Origin: Plantago ovata
Lineage: Eukaryota > Streptophyta > Magnoliopsida > Lamiales > Plantaginaceae
DNA length: 64,000 nt
Reading direction: 5' to 3'
Assembly: GCA_028274465.1 (NCBI GenBank)
Contig: CM051458.1
Coordinates: forward strand, 36,432,744 to 36,496,743
Both the position numbers and the translations under genes were made by a program. Below, one piece after another: positions 48,545 to 60,015 of this stretch. The notes under the pieces are model-generated. The model saw nothing but the letters and a program-made list of their open reading frames with translations. It did no database searches and was not told where the DNA came from. The stretch's first letter is position 1. Each line of letters begins with the position of its first letter.

Positions 48545-51446
48545 TTAAGTGGTCATCTCGGTACCAATCTTGGTAACCTTGTTGGCACTTCCTTCGACAA
48601 TTTGAATTTCTTCGAGGGTTTCTCTCGCCTCAATCTTGTTTTCCTCGAAGAACTTCTTCTTCTTGGAAGAAGGTGGTACTGGGGGTATAACTTGATACTC
48701 CTCGAGCTCCTTAACAGTTCCTACTAGGGTATCTCTCTCCTTCTTTTGAATTGCTTTCCTTCGCCTAAGTGACGGATTTGGCTTTTTCGATTTTTTCTTC
48801 ACTCGTCGAACCGTATAAAAACGGTAAGGAGCATGATGAACTAAGGGCTGCTCCTCGAGCGATTGAACCGGATTTGGCTCTCCAATGGCAACCTTGGAAG
48901 TGAATTTTGCTGAAATACTGTAGAATTCCCATGCTTCTCTTATGTTCCTTTTTTCTTGTCCAATTCCCAATGGAGTGGGGAATTTCAACTTGTTGTGGAC
49001 TGTAGATACTACGGCTCGGAATTGAGAGAGGGCAGGCCTTCCCAAGACCGCAAAGTAGTCAAAGGGCATATCTACGACCACGAAGGGGACGTGTTGAGTT
49101 ACTCTTCGTGGAGCACTCCCCATTGAGACCGTCAAGTTGATCATTCCGAGGGGCATGATGGGTTGTCCTCCAAATCCTCCCAGGGCACTCCTCACTTCTC
49201 TAAGACCTTCCCTTGGGTTCATATGCATCCTCTTCAAAGTGCCCGTGAAGATTAAGTTAGCCAAACATCCGGTGTCGACTAGAATCCTTCCCAAGTTGTA
49301 AGATTGGACATCGACGGATAACACTAGCGGGACACATGGGTCGTAGATGCTTCCTCCTCCGGCGTGCCTTAGAGGAATTTCACTATCATCAAAAGAAATC
49401 ACATTAGTTCTTGGTTGCGCAACTTGGGCATACTTTACATCTCTAATCTTGCGATTATCAGCTGTGATCTCCCTCTGATTTTGAGTGTCGCCTCCCGCGG
49501 GTCCTCCGATGATAGTAAGAGTATGGATGCTGCCATTTACGGGATGGTTCTCATAATTGTTGAAATTATGAATGTCCTCGTAACAAGGATTTCCTTGGGG
49601 GTGGTGCTCGATCCCCACTTGTGGTGGTGGAGGGAGGATGGCTAGAGGTTCTTCCTTTCGAATATAGTTGACCAACTGTCCATTGCGAATCATCCTCTCA
49701 ATCTCGTTCTTGAGCTCGACGCACTCGTCGGAAGTGTGTCCCTTTCCTATGTGAAATTGGCAAAATTTCTCAGAACTCTTGATTTTTCGACTCTCTTGGA
49801 TTGGAGGTGGCCATGAGACGTCTAGCTTCCTCGAGACTATATAGTTCAAGATGTCGGATCTTGGCCTATTTAAGTGTGTGTAGTTGTTATACCTCCTTGG
49901 AGGAGATCTCCTCGGAGGGGTTCTCTTGTCTCTAAACTCATTTCTTAGAGGACCTTCCTTGATCAAACCATGCTTTTGATCACTCCTTTGCTTTCCAGGA
50001 TTTTGTTGCCTTGCAGGATATTCCTTCTCCCTTTCTTTTTCTTTTCCTTTCTCCTTGGGAGGGTTGGTTCTCACGGTGATCGTTTTCAGGAACTCTTCCG
50101 CTTCCAGGAAATCCTTGAAAACTTTTACTAGTTGAGCTTCACTTTCGACACATGATGCTGAGAGAACCTCTTGGAATTTGACATTGGTAGTGTTACCATA
50201 CAAGTATTCATTCCTTTCATTGATCCAGTGGTCCTCAACTTGGAGGACTGCTTCATGAAAACGGTTGATGAAGTACCTCAGGTCTTCATTATTCTTCTGA
50301 ACAATGTCGGCCAAGTATCTCACTCTTCTTTTGGTTTTCATGACCTTCTCGAATCGCTTAGAGAACTCTTTGCAGAGCTCTCTGTAGGATTTGATCGAGC
50401 GTTGAGGAAGGCGCGACCAACAGTTTCATGGCTTCTCCTGAAAGGTTAGACGGGAAGAGTAATGATTTCGTCTTTGAGTCATGACCATATGCATCCATTT
50501 TGGTACCAAATCTCACCAAGTAGTCCTTTGGACAACTTGTTTCATCATAGCTTTCGAAAGTAGGGAAGCCTCTCTCGATTTTTGCTGGATGACTCCTTAT
50601 CTCGTCAGCACAACGGACTTGGATCTTGGTCTTGCTCTTTTTTTTGCACGTCACCTCGTAAGGTTTCTATCTGAGCTTCGAGTGCGGTCTTCCTCGTTTT
50701 GAGTTCTTCCAAAGTGAGCTTCCTCCCCGTGATTGGGTCGATCCCGATCAAGGGGGTTACCTCGGCTACGGTCCTCAAAGCGTTGTTCTCTGACACCGCC
50801 TCGGGTTGATTCTAAGGAGTCACTTGGTTGGGCGTGATTTGATTTGGGAGAGTGGGTGGTGTAGCGACCACCTGAGATTGGTTTTCTTGAGGAGCCACAT
50901 TTTGCATTGACGCGCGTATCCTCCTATCGATTAGATCCCTCAAATCATCAGGAGCACCTTGTGGTCGTAATCTAGATTGAACTCTTTAAGGTCCGAGTCT
51001 AGATTGGATTGGCCTTGTGTTGGCTCTTGAATGTGGTTCATCTTGAACTAGAGGTGCTCTTGGTTGGGATTGACGAGGTGCGGCAAAATTATCATGAGGT
51101 TGCTCCTGTACCTGGGCTTGTTGTACTCCTCGGGCTTGGAGTTCTGCTTCAACCCTAGCAGCGTCATTCTCTCCTACGTATCCTTGTATAATGATAAGGA
51201 ACAAGCCGTATTGAGCTTCGCCCATCTCGAAGTTTGATGGTCAACTCGTCCGTTAGGAAGGGTGAAGTTCAATGCGGCTGGCTGAGGAGGATTCGCTGCT
51301 ACATGAGGAGGATGTCCTCTTTGCGCGACATTGTTTGTGACTCTTAATGTTCCATAAGCACTTCCAGCTGGAAAGCCTTGGGGATGATTCTCTCCCGATC
51401 TTTCTTCTTGGGAGCCCGTGACATTGGTGAATGCCCCCTCCATCAT
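48545..51446 (-). pseudogene. Tat gag and protease
   Basis: The N-terminal part (51446 to about 50986) is Pro/Gln/Asn-rich. The capsid-like segment (about 50654-50100) has FPSNLSGEAMKLL and YFINRFHEAVLQ. Near 49760 lies CQFHIGKGHTSDEC, the Tat/Athila knuckle-like motif. Protease follows, with ILVDTGCLANLIF (about 49280) and AVLGRPALSQFRAVVS. A basic linker ends at 48545. Several breaks. Confidence 0.8.
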
Positions 51447-51663
51447 ATCTTGATTCCTCTCAACATTGTTATTTCTAGGTGCCCTTGAAGCAACTATCCT
51501 TCATCCGCCTCGGCCATTTGTAGGGGGACGGCCCTTTGGACTGATGAGGATTCCCTGGTACTGCGTTGGCAAGTCGAACACTTCTTCTAGGAGGCATCTC
51601 GAGAAGCGTCTCGAGGAGAGTGTCTTGGCTCGACCAGTAGGGCTAGGAATGACCTTTCGATCA

Positions 51664-51685
51664 GATTCCCACAGACGGCGCCAAA
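51664..51685 (-). other. Primer binding site of the Tat element
   Basis: The minus strand reads TTTGGCGCCGTCTGTGGGAA immediately after the 5' LTR, a primer-site form common in Tat-clade elements. I have not verified the tRNA species. Confidence 0.75.
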
Positions 51686-52540
51686 TGTTGAAGGGTAGTT
51701 CGTACTTCCTCTTAAGTTCGTACTAAACCGTCACAGGAAACTACTTAGGTCCTCTTTGTGTAGTCTTCCTCTGATAAGAGCAGGTATTCTTCACGTAGCG
51801 TCCTCGTACTTGAAAGAGACTTGGGGGGGGAGGGTTAGTGCCTCGAGCCCGGTCTGTCAGAGATCAGACCGGAGGAACGACTTTACGTTAGGGAGTTGAA
51901 GGGCTTCCTAGTAAGAGTAGTAAATGTGATAGGTGAGTGGTAGGTGAGAGCTATTTTTGCTTACATAGGATTATGAATGAGACTCCCTTATATACTCATA
52001 GTATTTTATTGTCACTTTATGTAGGATCGTGAGAAGTGTCCGGCTGAGATAGAGGCCTCCTTTGGCCCAAGCCCATTAAGGAGGTCCATGGGCTTTGACC
52101 CAAACACCTTGACTAGGGTTGGGAGGGCATTATTGACTTTTCGGGTCTTATGGAAGATTTTGGAAGGCGGGTCCCCCTAAGGACCGACCAGGGTGGTCGG
52201 CCTGGGTCCTCATGCCTTCGTTATGTCCCATAGTCCAAGTAGTGCTCTGCCTGTTCTCCTCAGGAGGATGGTACCTTGACGTACGGTCCTCCTCGATCCT
52301 ACCATGTATGGTGGTCGAGCCCTAGGTGCTCCTCGCGCCACACACCCGTCTTGTCCTTGTAGTGAGCTCATCTTGAGGGTCGGCCTCACAGTGATGGTCG
52401 GACCATATGTTGGTCGAGCCACACTCAAGTGACATACTTGGGTGTGGTCGCGCCCTTTGAGGGACAACCCTTGAAGCCTCGTCGCGCTCTTAGACCGCTC
52501 AAGTTCGTACATGCGGACTGGACATATTTTAACACCAACA
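51686..52540 (-). repeat. Tat element 5' LTR
   Basis: 855 bp, TGTTGGTG...CTTCAACA on the minus strand, about 4% different from the LTR at 27673-28528. TATATAAGG reads leftward near 51994-51986. Confidence 0.9.
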
Positions 52541-52738
52541 ATGATAGTTCGATTTGATATTATGCATCCCAATCCGACCATGATTTAAGCGGGTGCTCGC
52601 AAAAAGTCAGATCGGACTCGAACTGCCCTATCAGGTAGTCATTTTTATTTATTTAAATAAAACTATCTTGAGAATTATAAAGGAAAAAAAATGTTCAGGA
52701 AATATCATTCAGTATATCATGATATGAAACATGTATGA
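52541..52738. other. Short AT-rich flank between the Tat element and the LINE
   Basis: No gene; presumably the same host stretch that flanks the Tat element on the left. Confidence 0.5.
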
Positions 52739-52766
52739 TTTTTTATTTTTTTTGATGAAGTAGTTT

Positions 52767-55095
52767 TTATTCAAACTCAGAGACTGTACAATGTTTGGTC
52801 GAGGGCCGATCCCACAAGTCGGTGGTCTCCCCAGATATATCTGATTCCAAGCTAGTTTTCAACCAAACAGGCAAAATATCCCAAGTCCAGGACATAACCG
52901 GATGCAACCAAGTGCTGGACTGGGAAGATACTACTTCATGCCGAAATCTACTACTGGCAACTTAAGACAGAAGATCCGCCGAAGCATTTCCCTCTCTATA
53001 GATGCCCTGGATGTAGATGTCCCCAAAATGTGTAGCAAGGTCCTGGATATCACGCACGAGAGGCCTGGCCGGACGAGGAGGTTCCAGATTCCTACATAAA
53101 ATGGCAATTGCATACTGAGAGTCAATTCTTATTACAATAGAAGAAACATGTAGTCTGATGGCAGCAAGTAAACCGGCCTTAATGGCCCATAGTTCTGCAG
53201 TATGGTTATCACATTTGCCTAAAAATTGTGCCATGCATTGTTGAAAGTTACCCTGGGAATCTACTACCATGCAACCCACACCTGCATCCCCATTCTCAAG
53301 TACTGATCCATCAGTAAACAAACAAAACATTCCAGGTGGAGGTCTAGTGAACTTACAAGTCACTATCAACTTTTCAACTGGTAACTCAGGAGAAGCATGC
53401 AAAAGGGAATGTCTAGCACAGTGCAGCAGTGATTGTTGTGTGAAGTGGCCATGTGCAAACAAAGCTAAGTTCCTGAATTTCCAAATTGTCCAACAACCCA
53501 CCACTAATGCAACTTGTGAGTGTGTATTAAGAGGAAAAAGAAACAAAGCATGACCAAAACTTGCCAAGTTATCCACTGGGATAGGTGGCATAAAAGCTTG
53601 CCTAAACCATTGAAAGACAGGGCATTGAAAGAAAAGGTGGCAAGAAGTTTCAGCAGCAGTTTGACAAAACACACAGAACATCATCCTCTAACAAGTGATG
53701 TGTAAACAACCAGTGTATAGTTGGCAACCTTTCATGCAAAGCCATCCATGCAAAAACTTTTTGCCTAGGCAACACCTGCAGTTTCCAAAGCCTATGCCAA
53801 GGCCAAGCAGGCCTAACCAGCTTTTGATTAATAAGACACATGTAAGCAGATTTGACAAAAAATATTCCAGTGACACTACCTCCCCAAGCTAATGTATCAG
53901 TGTGAGGTGCAGGTGCTAAAGGAGTACCTTGTATTGCTTCCAAAATTTCTTGAGGCACTAAATTTGCTAAAGTGTCCATGTCCCAAGCACAATGAGATAA
54001 CATAACATCCTTAACCTGAAGTTAGCAGTATGAGCTGACACATTGCCAACTAACTGAGCTAAAGGACTCTGAACACACCAAACATCAAACCAGAAAGACA
54101 CATCCTCACCTGAGCCTATAATCCAAGCAATATGCAATTTAAAAGAATCCCTAAGCTTCAAGATTCCTTTCCAAAACCAACTAGTTGAAGAGAGTTGTCT
54201 AGCATGTCAGAAATCAGAACTAGCAAAATACTTAGCTTTGTAAACAGAAGCCCAAAGGGAAGAAGAATCCTGCGAAAGCCTCCAAATAAGTTTAAAAGTA
54301 AAAGCTTTATTTAACATGTAAAGATTTCTGATTCCTAACCCTCCATTAGCATTAGGAGTACAGACTAATGACCAGTTGATTTTTGGCCTAACTTTCCAGT
54401 TCTTGGTAGGACTCCAAAGAAAATTTCTATTAATGCAATTAATCCTATCAATGACAGAAGCAGGAAGAGTTAGAACAGACATATGATAGTTAGGGATTGA
54501 GGTAGTGACACTTTGAATAAGAACCAACCTACCAGCATAAGATAGAAATTTGTTATACCAAACATCAACCCTAGCCAGTACCCTATCTATCATACTATTA
54601 AAAAACTGAGCCTTATTTCTTCCAAAAATAAAAGGAATACCTAAATACTTATCTTGAGGCTGATTAACAGTAACTCCCAGTTGCTGTAAGAGTGCTTGCT
54701 CTTTTTCAGGTGGTGTATTAGGAGAGAAAATAACCCTGGACTTTTCCCAACACACCCCTTGGCCTGCCATTCTCTCATAAGACTGTAAGTTGTGAAGAAG
54801 AGTACTAATAGTACCTGTATCTGTCTTGCAAAAAACCATACAGTCATCTGCAAAACAAAGGATAGGTACTGCAGGTGCTCTGGGATGTGCTAACAAGCAA
54901 CCAAGACTATTGTCATTAGTTCTAGTGATAATATCATGTATAAGCATTTCTTGACAAAGAATGAAAAGGTAAGGGGATAAAGGATCACCTTGTCTTAGAC
55001 CTCTCATTGGTTGCCAAGAATCAGAGATGTATCCATTCACTTTTACTTTAAAAGAGCAGGAAGAAACACAATGCATAATCCTTTGAATCCATATA
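52767..55095 (-). pseudogene. LINE ORF2, C-terminal half: reverse transcriptase palm, zinc region, RNase H
   Basis: RT motifs: GLRQGDPLSPYLF, CFADDCMVFCK (catalytic ADD, near 54840), KYLGIPFIFGR, LSYAGRLVLIQSV. A zf-RVT segment (SAYMCLINQ ... WALHERLP-like, 53990-53690) and RNase H (LFTDGSVLENGDAGVGCMV, AELWAIKAGLLAA, RIDSQYAI; 53350-52990) follow. The tail DILPVWLKTSLESDISG ends at TAA 52769-52767. Lesions: TGA near 54206, frameshifts near 54000 and 53690, and a frame change near 52965. The 5' side is cut by the element at 55096. Confidence 0.88.
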
Positions 55096-56206
55096 TGTAA
55101 CGATATCGGTTTTTAAAATAAAAAAATTCTTGGAAAATAAATTATTTGAAACAATTCAAAGGTAATAGTCAACAATAAATGCAGAAACCGACTTTGGCGC
55201 CACGACGCACACAGATTCAAAATTATCCAACGGTAACTAGAAAAGTTTCAAAAGAAAGTAACGGATAATGAAGAATATAAAGAGTTTTTCTTCTTATTTG
55301 AAAGCATAAAATCCCAACAAATGCCCCAGTCCCTTCACTCAGTCGCTGGACGCCTACTCTTGCTCGCCTTCATTTGAATCTGGAAGGAAGGAATTTTGAA
55401 AACATAAAGAGTGTGAGATAAAGGATCTCAGTGAGGTTCTAAGTTAACAAACAGAAAGTAAACAGTTTTTTAAATCAAAATCCTTTGCAGCAGATAAAAT
55501 AGCAAACAGAATAGATAACAGAACAGAAAGACAGAACAGATAAGTCGAAGTCCGTTGGTGCAGCCCGCCTTATTGCTCCTACTCCACAGATTTCCCTTAT
55601 AGCTCCCTCCAGAGGGTATACAACTCCGGACAGAAACAGAAACCCCCGTGTACTTTGGGGAAACAGAACCTACGACCCTAATAGACCTCAGCGACTTCTG
55701 CCTCGCGCCTAAAAGGGATTAGACTAGGCAATAACCAAGCAAACCCGATAGTCCTCTACTACCCAAGCCTACCTAATTACGACCTAATCGACCGGTCACA
55801 CAGAAACAGACAGAACAGATACAGATACAGAACAAACAGATAATAATAATCAGATCTCGAAACATCGAGAAGTGTTCCTGGAGAAGAGTTAATCCAGAAC
55901 AGAGTAGCATCAAACAAAGATAAGTAAATAGCCATACTTAGGACTTAGTTACTTTTACGCGGAAGCATACGGTATAACAGAATATATAGTAATAGATACA
56001 GATTGTCACATAGCCTTTTAGTTTTTCGCAAATAGATAAGTTTTGGGGTGAGGGGTGAACACTCACCTTGAAGTTGATTGAACTTAGCACGGATTCGAAA
56101 ATCAGCTACGGAACAACGGATAGCACGGACCCTAAACAGAAACTCCAAGTTACTACCTTAAGTAGGAACGGAAAACCACGCCGGCCGGATTGGTCGGGTC
56201 GTTACA
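55096..56206 (-). repeat. Left inverted LTR arm
   Basis: On the minus strand: TGTAACGACCCGACC ... CCGATATCGTTACA, 1111 bp. Its inner 760 bp pair with the right arm. It is related to, but shorter than, the 2.6-kb LTRs of the gag-only element; the shared part includes AGTCGCTGGAC and the GTGTACTTTGGGG block. Its last 35 bp match the end of the 212-bp LTR. Confidence 0.75.
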
Positions 56207-57109
56207 AATATTATTATTATCTGTTTGTTCTGTATCTGTATCTGTTCTGTCTGTTTCTGTGTGACCGGTCGATTAGGTCGTAATTAGGTAGGATTGGGTA
56301 GTAGAGGACTATCGGGTTTGCTTGGTTATTGCCTAGTCTAATCCCTTTTAGGCGCGAGGCAGAAGTCGCTGAGGTCTATTAGGGTCGTAGGTTCTGTTTC
56401 TCCAAAGTACACGGGGGTTTCTGTTTCTGTCCGAAGTTATATACCCTCTGGAGGGAGCTATAAGGGCAATCTGTGGAGTAGGAGCAATAGGGCGGGCTGC
56501 ACCAACGGACTTCGACTTATCTGTTCTGTCTTTCTGTTCTGTTATCTGTTCTGTTTGCTATTTTATCTGCTGCAAAGGATTTTGATTTCAAAAACTTTTT
56601 ACTTTCTGTTTGTTAACTTAGAACCTCACTGAGATCCTTTATCTCACACTCTTTCTGTTTTCAAAATTCCTTCCTTCCAGATTCAAATGATGTAACACCC
56701 CGTATTTTAGGTTATTTTATTTTATATTATTTTATTTTAATTATTTAATTACCTAAATAAATTAATTTATTTGGTAGTTATTTAATTTCTTTCCCACGCA
56801 ATCGAATTCGTCGTTTAATGGTTCGCGTAGCAGTAATTCGTTTCGTTGGATCAGCTAGCAATTTGAATTGAGGCCCAATTTCGTTATCTGGCCCATTTTT
56901 TCGTGGCCCATCAGCTGGCCCAATTCTAGTCAAAACCCTAAACCTAGTTTGACCTAGTTCACTTCATTCTTTCCCACACTTCTCCTACTCACGCCAAGAA
57001 GAAAGAGAGAAAAATGTTCTGCCTCTCCTCTTTTTCGAACAACAACAGAGACACCATCTTCTTCAATTTTTCATCTTCCATCATCTCCTCACCATCTCGA
57101 CATCATCAT

Positions 57110-57480
57110 ACCACCATCTTCTCCAATCGGCGCCGGTTACTTCGACCCAGCCCTGCTCCGGTTCGGTTGCCGCCCGCGCTCCGCCTGTGCGCCGTTCTCC
57201 GTCCCGATCTCGCCGCCGTTCGCTGCCCGTGCTCCGTTTCGGTCCGCTAGAGCGCCGCCGCCTCCGTCCGTGCCGATTTAGCCGCGCCGCCGTCCAAGAC
57301 CCGATCGAACTCTGCCGCCGCCGTTCGATCTTTCTGATCCGACCCCAACCGACTCCGCCCGGCTCCGTTCTACTCCGTCACGCGCCGCCGATCCTGGTTC
57401 TGCTCCGATCCGTTCCACCCCCGCTCTGGCCTTGCTCCGTTTCAACTTTGTCCGTTCGACTTCTCCGATCCGATTCCGGT
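57110..57480 (+). promoter_or_regulatory. CpG-rich block of the solo LTR, ending at a splice-donor-like site
   Basis: Dense in CCG/CGCC against an AT-rich surround, ending CCGGTAAGT. The same block lies at 40030-40340 and 44790-45130 (minus). It may be the transcription-start and leader region. No TATA box is obvious. Confidence 0.45.
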
Positions 57481-58231
57481 AAGTAGCTACCTCCCTCTGT
57501 TCTACTCGTCTAGTTGCTCTGTTTTAATTTGTTTCCGTGGACGACTCAAGGATTTACTAACTGCGGTTTATTCTTTTTCTAGTTTCGAATCCCATCTCCA
57601 ATCAAGGTAAAATCTCGATTTACTTTTTATTCACTCTCCCTTTTATGGACAGTTTTGCCCTTGGTCTGTTATGGCCCCAAATCGAACCCTAAATCCCTTG
57701 ACCTAGACCGATATTGACTGATTTTGACCACTTGGGACTGTTCGATCTCTGATTTGTATTGTTTGAGAAACTCGTGGACTGTTTTGTTATGACTAGAACC
57801 TGCGAGGACCTTTTTGAGAATTCTGGAAACCTAAGAGGACCTTTATGCAATTTTGAACTAAAGGGCAAAATAGTAATTTCATTCCTTGACCTGGACTGAT
57901 CGGATTTGGTGTAATGATCGTGGACTCTTGCTATGTTGATTCTAAAAGCGTCAAGGTAGTTTGATTTCTGAAAACTGTGATTATATTTTCGTAATTGAAT
58001 TTGTAAAGGGCATTTTGGTAATTTATGTTTGAGGGTAAAATGGTAATTTCATGTGCTCTGGACTAAACTGTTAAATCGGATTTTCTTTTGAGGACTGTTT
58101 CGATATTGCTGAAAAGTGTTGTTCTGTTTTACAATTTACTATTGAGGGTGTTTTAGTGATTTCAAAAGTTGATTTCTGAAAACCGTACGATCATGTACTT
58201 ACTGTCTTTGTCTTTAAAATCACTTTACTTG

Positions 58232-58305
58232 CTAGCCTAGCCTAGTGGTTAGGTTCTTGTTAGACTAACTTAGAGGTCCCGAGTTCGAGCCCCTCCTTTG
58301 CCAAG
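58232..58305 (+). repeat. tRNA-like module in the solo LTR
   Basis: TAGCCTAGTGGTTAGG (A box) and GAGTTCGAGCCCC (near-perfect B box) at tRNA spacing, in the LTR sense direction. Confidence 0.65.
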
Positions 58306-59676
58306 CCTTCACCGACCTTCTTATTTCCATTCGTTTAGCTTTCGTTCAACTTCTAGTTAGTAACTAGATACTTTCTGTTTAGGTGTTCCATTTGTTAGCT
58401 CTTAAGTCGCCGTGCTTTCGTGGACCCGTTGCTTGCGAAGTTAAGGTGAGTGTTCACCCCTAAACTTATTTATTTGCGAAAAACTGGAAGGATATGTGAC
58501 AACTTGTACCTATTACTATATATACTGTTTTATTGTATGCTTCCGCGTAAAAGTATCTAAGTCCTAAGTATGACTATTTACTTTCTTTGTTTATTGCTAC
58601 TCTGTTCTAGATTAACTTTTCTGCAGGAACACTTCTCGGTGTTTGATTATCTGTATCTATTTGTTCTGTATCGGTTCTGTTTCTGTGTGACCGGTCGATT
58701 AGGTAGTAACTAGGTAGACTTGGGTAGTAGAGGACTATCGGGTTTGTTTGGTTATTGCCTAGTCTAATCCCTTTTAGACGCGAGGCAGAAGTCGCTGAGG
58801 TCTATTAGGGTCGTAGGTTCTGTTTCCCGAAAGTACACGGGGGTTTCTGTTTCTGTCCGGAGTTGTATACCCTCTGGAGGGAGCCATAAGGGCTATTGGG
58901 AGTAGGAGCAATAAGGCGGGCTGCACCAACGGACTTCGACTTATCTGTTCTGTTTGTTATATTATCTGCTGAAAAGGATTTTGATTTCAAAAACTGTTTA
59001 CTTTCTGTTTGTTAACTTAGAACCTCACTGAGATCCTTTATCTCACACTCTCTTTGTTTCAAAAATTTCTTCCTTCCAGATTCTAATGAGGATGCACGCG
59101 AGTAGGATGCCAGCGACTGAGAGAAGGGTCTGGGATGTCTTTGGGGATTTGTGTTTGTTTTTAAAATAAGAAGATGAACCTTTTTACTTTCTCCGCTAGT
59201 TGTTATATCTTGACTTCTAAGTTACGGTTGGATTTTTACTTGATACCGTCATCACTGTTCTACTTTAAATTTGTAAGCTCATTTGAGCGCCAAAACCCGT
59301 TCCTTGTTATTTATTGATGACCGTTGCTTTTGAATTTTAAAATTTACTTTATTTCTAAAAAAAATTGTTTGTTTTTAAAAACCGATACCGTTACAAATGA
59401 AGGCGAGCAAGAGTAGGCGTCCAGCGACTGAGTGAAGGGACTGGGGCATTTGTTGGGATTTTATGCTTTCAAATAAGAAGAAAAACTCTTTATATTCTTC
59501 ATTATCCGTTACTTTCTTTTGAAACTTTTCTAGTTACCGTTGGATAATTTTGAATCTGTGTGCGTCGTGGCGCCAAAGTCGGTTTCAGCATTTATTGTTG
59601 ACCATTACCTTTGAATTGTTTCAAATAATTTATTTTCCAAGAATTTTTTTATTTTAAAAACCGATATCGTTACAGT

Positions 59677-59688
59677 TGGTATCAGAGC
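59677..59688 (+). other. Primer binding site, initiator Met tRNA type
   Basis: TGGTATCAGAGC, two bases after the right LTR arm. It fixes that arm as a plus-oriented 5' LTR end. Confidence 0.85.
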
Positions 59689-59803
59689 CTAGACCAACCC
59701 AAAGCCCGCACCGGGTGGACGATTGGTAAAGGTTATTGTCAGTTTGTCACCCCCACCACTTAAGGCGCTCGACGAGGACGTCGAGGCTTTAAGAGGGGTA
59801 GTT

Positions 59804-60015
59804 TGTAATACCCCGCATCCCACATCGCTTAAGAGTGAGTAGAATAAAGGGTATATATGTTAGACCATCACTCTCACACGGTATGAGGCCTTTTGGGTGA
59901 TTCCAAAAGCAAATCCGTGCGGGCTCAGGCCCAAAGTGGACAATATCATACTGTGGAGACGTGTGTGGGACCGTCCAGGAGTAACCACGCCGGTCGGATT
60001 GGTCGGGTCGTTACA
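59804..60015 (+). repeat. Short TRIM-like LTR, 212 bp
   Basis: TGTAATACCCCGCATCC ... GGTCGGGTCGTTACA, preceded by the purine tract AAGAGGGGTAG. With the primer site only about 100 bp away, the internal region is TRIM-sized. Its matching 5' LTR is absent; a different LTR stands in its place. Confidence 0.65.

Larger units (their letters stand above)
27673..52540 (-). mobile_element. Ty3/gypsy Tat-lineage retrotransposon with antisense ORF, broken and twice interrupted
   Basis: Matching LTRs at 27673-28528 and 51686-52540 enclose gag, protease, reverse transcriptase, RNase H, a second plant-type RNase H and integrase on the minus strand, plus an ORF on the plus strand near the 3' LTR. A dual RNase H and an extra ORF are hallmarks of the Tat/Ogre clade. 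Without its two insertions it is about 13.9 kb. The LTRs differ by roughly 4% by eye, suggesting insertion one to two million years ago under commonly used plant rates. The flanking 5-mers (GTGAC and ATGAT) match at only three positions, so a target duplication is not secure. The coding parts carry well over ten breaks. Confidence 0.88.
56691..59395 (+). mobile_element. Solo LTR of the tRNA-module gypsy family
   Basis: 2705 bp, TGTAACACCCCG...CCGATACCGTTACA, with an exact AATGA duplication (56686-56690 and 59396-59400). Collinear with the LTRs at 38207-40813 and 42986-45602: AT-rich start, CpG-rich block (57110-57478), donor-like CCG|GTAAGT (57479) and AAG|GTAAAA (57607), the tRNA-like module (58232-58305), and AAG|GTGAGT (58446). 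No internal region, so a solo LTR. Confidence 0.9.
56207..59674 (+). repeat. Right inverted LTR arm, split by a solo LTR
   Basis: Starts abruptly with AATATTATTATTATCTG at the junction and ends CCGATATCGTTACA, followed by the primer site. About 758 bp without the insertion at 56691-59395. It is the reverse complement of 55096-55850. Confidence 0.8.
55096..60015. mobile_element. Aberrant LTR element with head-to-head inverted LTR arms, inserted in the LINE
   Basis: Flanked by an exact ATATA duplication (55091-55095 and 60016-60020). The left end TGTAACGATATCGG is the complement of the LTR end at 59661-59674. The left arm (55096-56206) is an LTR in minus orientation. The right arm (56207-56690 plus 59401-59674) is the same LTR in plus orientation without its first 350 bp or so. 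A tRNA-iMet primer site (59677-59688), a short spacer, a purine tract (59791-59803) and a different, 212-bp LTR (59804-60015) follow. There is no coding capacity. Both outer ends are LTR 3' ends, not a normal provirus arrangement. Confidence 0.75.

Noticed and set aside
27668-52545. Target duplication of the Tat element (GTGAC / ATGAT)
   Set aside because: Only three of five bases match; could be two transitions, but not claimed.
24560-58305. Functional tRNA genes at the A-box/B-box modules
   Set aside because: Acceptor and anticodon stems do not pair, and every copy sits at the same place in an LTR.
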